From Spongiibacteraceae bacterium UBA5047 (lineage in GTDB: Bacteria; Pseudomonadota; Gammaproteobacteria; Pseudomonadales; Spongiibacteraceae): DNA of 64,000 bases. The stretch's first letter is position 1; each line of letters starts with the position of its first letter. Below, in pieces: positions 61,070 to 64,000 of the stretch. The notes beneath the pieces are model-generated. The model saw only the letters and a list, made by a program, of their open reading frames with translations, searched no databases and was not told where the DNA came from. Location of the stretch: positions 93,702 to 157,701 of the forward strand of contig DIBR01000011.1 of the NCBI GenBank assembly GCA_002415025.1. The letters run 5' to 3'. A program made the position numbers and the translations under genes.

Positions 61070-61813
61070 TTATTTCCAGCGCCCGGGTTTGGTGAGCCAC
61101 ACCCACACACCACTGAGCGACAACAACAGCAAGCCAAGCGCCGCGGCGTCTACCAGATACACGCCCCAGTGCCCAAACAGGCGCCCGGAATGCAGGTCCA
61201 GCAACAGGCGCTCCCAGTGCACATCATTACCCAGATAACGGGCCGTCAGTTTTTGCGTTAATTCTGCACCCGGCGGAACCGGTTGCACCCAGACAATCTT
61301 CTTCGGCGCCACACCGGCGGTAAACATGAGGCTGTTTAAGTCTGCCAGAAACTCTCCATCTCCAGCTCGTAACCACAGTTGGCTCCCCATAGCTCCCAAC
61401 GAGGAAATGCCGGGCGGCAAGCCGTAAGCTTCACTCAAACGCTCAACAATCTCGCCATTGGTATTGAGCAGTAGCAGTTGATCAGTGCACACCGCAACGA
61501 TTCCCGCCTGGTATTGAATGGCAGCGCGCAACGGCGATTCACAATAGGCAATTTCTTTCTCATCCAGGAACAGACGGTTGTTGCCCACCAGGCTCAGAGA
61601 ACGGGCGCCAACCTGATAAGTCACCAGCTCCGGCAACTCGACACCATAGCGCTGTAACAGTACTGCCTGGCGAACCGGCTTTTGATCAAGCTGTAGCTCG
61701 CTGCTGTGATTGAGGATAATCCCGGTTACCACCAGCATCACCAACACAACCGCAATACCAACACCTAAGCGCCTGTGCCAGCGCAACAACAGCAGCCGTA
61801 ATGCGCGGTTCAC
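61070..61813 (-). CDS. PepSY-associated transmembrane protein
   Basis: The 247-aa protein has an N-terminal membrane helix (about 15-34), a periplasmic domain (about 37-205) and a final helix (about 217-240). His13, His36, His208 and His215 flank the helices and could ligate heme, as in PepSY-TM electron carriers. It overlaps the FMN-binding gene by 4 bp, so the two work together. Likely role: passing electrons across the membrane to the flavinylated partner. Confidence 0.8.
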   Translation of the reverse strand: MNRALRLLLLRWHRRLGVGIAVVLVMLVVTGIILNHSSELQLDQKPVRQAVLLQRYGVELPELVTYQVGARSLSLVGNNRLFLDEKEIAYCESPLRAAIQYQAGIVAVCTDQLLLLNTNGEIVERLSEAYGLPPGISSLGAMGSQLWLRAGDGEFLADLNSLMFTAGVAPKKIVWVQPVPPGAELTQKLTARYLGNDVHWERLLLDLHSGRLFGHWGVYLVDAAALGLLLLSLSGVWVWLTKPGRWK

Positions 61814-62412
61814 TGCACGGCATCCTTGTCGGCCACTGCGGCCGCCAGCACCAGCGCGGCTTCGGCCACACGCGTGACCGCCCGCACCGACAATGTTGCG
61901 CCTGTTATCCCGTCGATCTGCCTGTCCAGCGTATCATCCGCCCCAAGTTGGGCACCTTCAAATTGCTCGGTAAAAAAGGGATGGCGCACTTCACCGCCGC
62001 GACTTTCGCGGTAGGTCAGTATGCGAATTTGCTCAATGCTCGCGCCGTTCACAACCACACCAAGCGTAATCGGCAACTCCTTGCCTATTTCTTCAAGCAC
62101 CCACGCGGATTTCGCATCTTGCTGCCAGTAACGCAAGCGCAAACTTTTGTAGGGGTGACCAAAAACCTTGTGCAAGCGCTGCTGCAACTCGCCGCTTAAC
62201 CAAAGCGTTTTTAACGGCGGTTCGCTTCCCCTAAAAGTACTGGAGACAAATTCGGGAACGGTGAGATAGGTGCCGCGCGCCATCACAGACACCGGCAACA
62301 ACAGACAACACAAAAAAGCCAAGACTGCAGCGCGGGGCGACCGTGCTAGCCCCAGACGTGAAAAAAGGGAGCTTAAGCTCCCTAAAGCACATGAAGACTT
62401 GAGTATTCGCAA
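61810..62412 (-). CDS. FMN-binding domain protein with covalent-flavin site
   Basis: The protein has the FMN_bind fold with DGITGATLS at 167-175; Thr173 is the predicted ApbE-type attachment point for FMN. Export is likely, since a hydrophobic segment (about 30-45) precedes the mature domain. The start is uncertain. The frame opens with a TTG at 62412, and an intrinsic terminator lies inside the first codons; TTG or GTG codons after it are alternatives. The given coordinates are the maximal frame. Confidence 0.75.
   Translation of the reverse strand: MRILKSSCALGSLSSLFSRLGLARSPRAAVLAFLCCLLLPVSVMARGTYLTVPEFVSSTFRGSEPPLKTLWLSGELQQRLHKVFGHPYKSLRLRYWQQDAKSAWVLEEIGKELPITLGVVVNGASIEQIRILTYRESRGGEVRHPFFTEQFEGAQLGADDTLDRQIDGITGATLSVRAVTRVAEAALVLAAAVADKDAVQ
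62361..62383 (-). terminator. Intrinsic terminator after the porin, inside the FMN-binding frame
   Basis: The 18-bp perfect palindrome AGGGAGCTTAAGCTCCCT (62366-62383) is followed on the minus strand by six T (62366-62361). It lies between the porin stop and most of the FMN-binding gene, so only read-through or a separate promoter would express the downstream pair. Confidence 0.8.
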
Positions 62413-62415
62413 GGC

Positions 62416-63606
62416 TTAGAAGCTCCAGCCAAGACCGAGGTTAAAGCCGTCGTTGTCGGAGCTCGTAGTTGACGGTGGCTTGTGATTCACAATATCCGCT
62501 TTCAGTACAACGCGCTCGTGCAACCAGTAGTTAATGCCAACATCCAGCTGCTCAACTTCGGTGTCCGCAGAACTGCCGGCATTATTATCCCACTCACTCT
62601 GGCGGACAAAAATACCGAGCTTCGGCGTGATTTTGTATGAGGCCTCCACATAGGCGCCTTTCTGCTGATCGCGACCCAATGCCTTTGCAGTGGCGCCATC
62701 AATGTCCCACTCCGCCGCCAAAGCAGTGAGCGTCAGTCCGGCAATTGTGTAGCGAGCATGAGCTTCCCACAACGACCCGGCTGTATCTTCACCGGGAATG
62801 CCGCCTTGAGTGACGTCTTGTTGCTGCTGATAAGTAGTCGCTAATTCCAATCCGGCAATGCCGGTATATTTCAGGCGCCCGGTGAAGGCCAGATCTTCAG
62901 CCGTTGCCTTCGCCGACTTTTGACGACCGCTGCGCACCAGCAAGGTGCTGCTGCCGGTAACAGGCGTTTTCAAGCCGCTGTGTACCGCCACGTTGTAGCT
63001 CAGGCCCGGCAAAATTTCACCACCAACCATTGCACCGGTTTCCCACCAGGTAGCGGGTACAATTTGCGCTTCAACATTGTTGCGCTCGGTGCCATAGAAG
63101 GTATCGGGCTCGTGGGTTTCATTGAGAATGCCAACGGGAATCAGGAACTGGCCCAGCGTCAGGCTGTGATTCGCTGCAAAATCCCACTGGATCAAAGCCT
63201 GTTCCAATTCCAATTCACCGGGGCCGGAGCCATCAGCGGTGTCTTCTACCAAACCGTGCTCCACTTCCAGTTCTGAAAAGAAGCGCAGAGTGTCACTAAA
63301 CTGATGACCGACAAATAACACAAACCGGTGGGCATCCACTTCGTCATCTTTATCTTCAAAGTGATTAAAGTGATGCTCGCCGTAACCACCGATAGAGGTA
63401 CGGCTCATCCAGTCACCTGAATTGCTGCTCTCAAAGGCGCTTGCAGTCGCCTCTACTTTAGCGTCGGTTTGTGCGGCTTGCGCCTTAAGGCGTTCAATTT
63501 CAAGCTGCTGCTGCTGAATGGTATTCCACATATCTTCCGTGCTGGGTGCGGCGAAAGCGACCGGCGCCGCCACAGCCAATGCCAGAGCAAGATGCGTCTT
63601 CTTCAT
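62416..63606 (-). CDS. Outer-membrane porin
   Basis: The 396-aa protein has a signal peptide (cleavage AFA-A near residue 19), a short trimerising coiled coil (about 28-58), and then an OprO/phosphate-porin-like beta barrel ending in the terminal aromatic of LGWSF. Substrate is not evident from sequence. A Fur-like palindrome lies about 90-120 bp upstream, suggesting iron-regulated uptake. Confidence 0.85.
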   Translation of the reverse strand: MKKTHLALALAVAAPVAFAAPSTEDMWNTIQQQQLEIERLKAQAAQTDAKVEATASAFESSNSGDWMSRTSIGGYGEHHFNHFEDKDDEVDAHRFVLFVGHQFSDTLRFFSELEVEHGLVEDTADGSGPGELELEQALIQWDFAANHSLTLGQFLIPVGILNETHEPDTFYGTERNNVEAQIVPATWWETGAMVGGEILPGLSYNVAVHSGLKTPVTGSSTLLVRSGRQKSAKATAEDLAFTGRLKYTGIAGLELATTYQQQQDVTQGGIPGEDTAGSLWEAHARYTIAGLTLTALAAEWDIDGATAKALGRDQQKGAYVEASYKITPKLGIFVRQSEWDNNAGSSADTEVEQLDVGINYWLHERVVLKADIVNHKPPSTTSSDNDGFNLGLGWSF

Positions 63607-63697
63607 TATTGAAACTCCCCATGCTAGCGATTGTTTTCAGGCACCCCCCAAAAGGCACCCGAGAATTGTTTTGAGTGCGCGGACTATATCAGCACTT

Positions 63698-63728
63698 AAT
63701 CTAAATGCAAAGCATTATCATTTAGATT
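63698..63728 (-). promoter_or_regulatory. Fur-box-like operator upstream of the porin
   Basis: AATCTAAATG (63698-63707) and CATTTAGATT (63719-63728) form a perfect 10-bp inverted repeat. Inside, the minus strand contains TGATAAT and a partial matching half, similar to the Fur 7-1-7 consensus. No other regulator gene is near. Fur control is an inference. Confidence 0.6.
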
Positions 63729-63877
63729 AACAATAGGCCGACACCCTTAACCCCTGACAAAATTGGGGCAATGTCTTGCGCACGCCACTTTATTACTGCG
63801 AGACTTGGGAGCCTCAAGCCAAATCTGTAAATGCTCGGTGTATGCCGCTGCAATCTAGGGAATAAGGATCACAGACT

Positions 63878-64000
63878 GTGCGCGCCGCTACACTCCTACT
63901 CACAAGCTTGTTGCTCGCTGGCTTTGCGCACGCACAAATGCCCCCCCTGCAGGATTATCGGGAATGTACACGAACCTGGCAGCCGCAAACGGCCCTTACG
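63878..64000 (+). CDS. Secreted protein, cut by the window end
   Basis: A GTG at 63878, preceded by AAGGA, opens a frame with a clear signal peptide (LLLTSLLLAGFAHAQ, cleavage AHA-Q) and runs to the window edge. Only 41 residues are visible. It is divergent from the porin operon, whose Fur-like palindrome lies about 150 bp away. The family cannot be told. Confidence 0.65.
   Translation, partial: MRAATLLLTSLLLAGFAHAQMPPLQDYRECTRTWQPQTALT

Noticed and set aside
1..64000. CRISPR arrays or insertion sequences
   Set aside because: I saw no regularly spaced repeats and no transposase genes; only two REP elements were found.

Overview
The window is 64 kb of a gammaproteobacterial chromosome. About 55 kb is conserved core and metabolic sequence. 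The first ~8.7 kb is the right-hand part of an integrative mobile element sitting at the 3' end of a tRNA-Lys(TTT) gene. The core order is aspS-yebC-ruvC-ruvA-ruvB-ybgC-tolQ-tolR-tolA-tolB-pal-cpoB-queE-queC followed by tRNA-Lys, with proS, arsC and wrbA further out. From memory this matches the Pseudomonas aeruginosa aspS-to-queC neighbourhood. KshA-type Rieske, amidase, SDR, Old-Yellow-Enzyme and many 'EEVIVTA' TonB-receptor style genes point to a marine, Cellvibrionales/Spongiibacteraceae-like lineage, but that placement is an inference.

Positions 1-8748 (accessory): a WYL-domain (BrxR/CapW-like) regulator has a palindrome inside its own consensus promoter. It is followed by an unrecognised 243-aa protein, a coiled-coil protein with four GRP/AT-hook-like units, a herpes-origin-binding/CyRepA1-like SF2 replication helicase, and a PPP-type metallophosphoesterase. 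A DUF4224 protein overlaps a tyrosine integrase, and both are driven by a perfect-hexamer promoter. A candidate ~65-nt RNA (near-consensus promoter plus intrinsic terminator) and an AT-rich block lie beside the helicase gene. The left end of the element is outside the window.

Positions 8749-23.8 kb: tRNA-Lys, a TonB-dependent receptor, queC/queE (queuosine precursor synthesis), the complete Tol-Pal operon, ruvCAB, yebC, aspS, a zinc-ribbon protein, and an HU protein with a long Lys/Ala/Pro histone-H1-like tail.

Positions 24-46 kb: a HIT protein, proS with a lytic transglycosylase whose likely TTG start lies inside proS, a Nudix hydrolase, a membrane thioredoxin-fold protein, a MaoC hydratase, an alcohol dehydrogenase, a two-gene RND efflux system, OsmC, dgkA, glpE, sppA, DUF2069, wrbA, arsC, a TlpA-like lipoprotein, acyP, a chalcone-isomerase-like/TonB-C fusion, DUF4404, an AraC regulator, a PQQ-type beta-propeller protein and MscS.

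Positions 46-61 kb: metabolic genes including a DUF481 outer-membrane protein, a KshA-like Rieske oxygenase, an amidase, an FAH-family hydrolase, a cold-shock protein with a long leader, a Crp/Fnr regulator, a class II aldolase, DUF962, thpR, an Old-Yellow-Enzyme, a SnoaL-like protein, two SDRs, a LysR regulator, a nitronate monooxygenase and a DUF4442 protein. Two REP/BIME-type repeats flank one SDR gene.

Positions 61-64 kb: a porin, an FMN-binding flavinylation-site protein and a PepSY transmembrane protein lie behind a Fur-like palindrome. They look like an iron-regulated extracytoplasmic electron-transfer system. The window ends in a partial secreted-protein gene.
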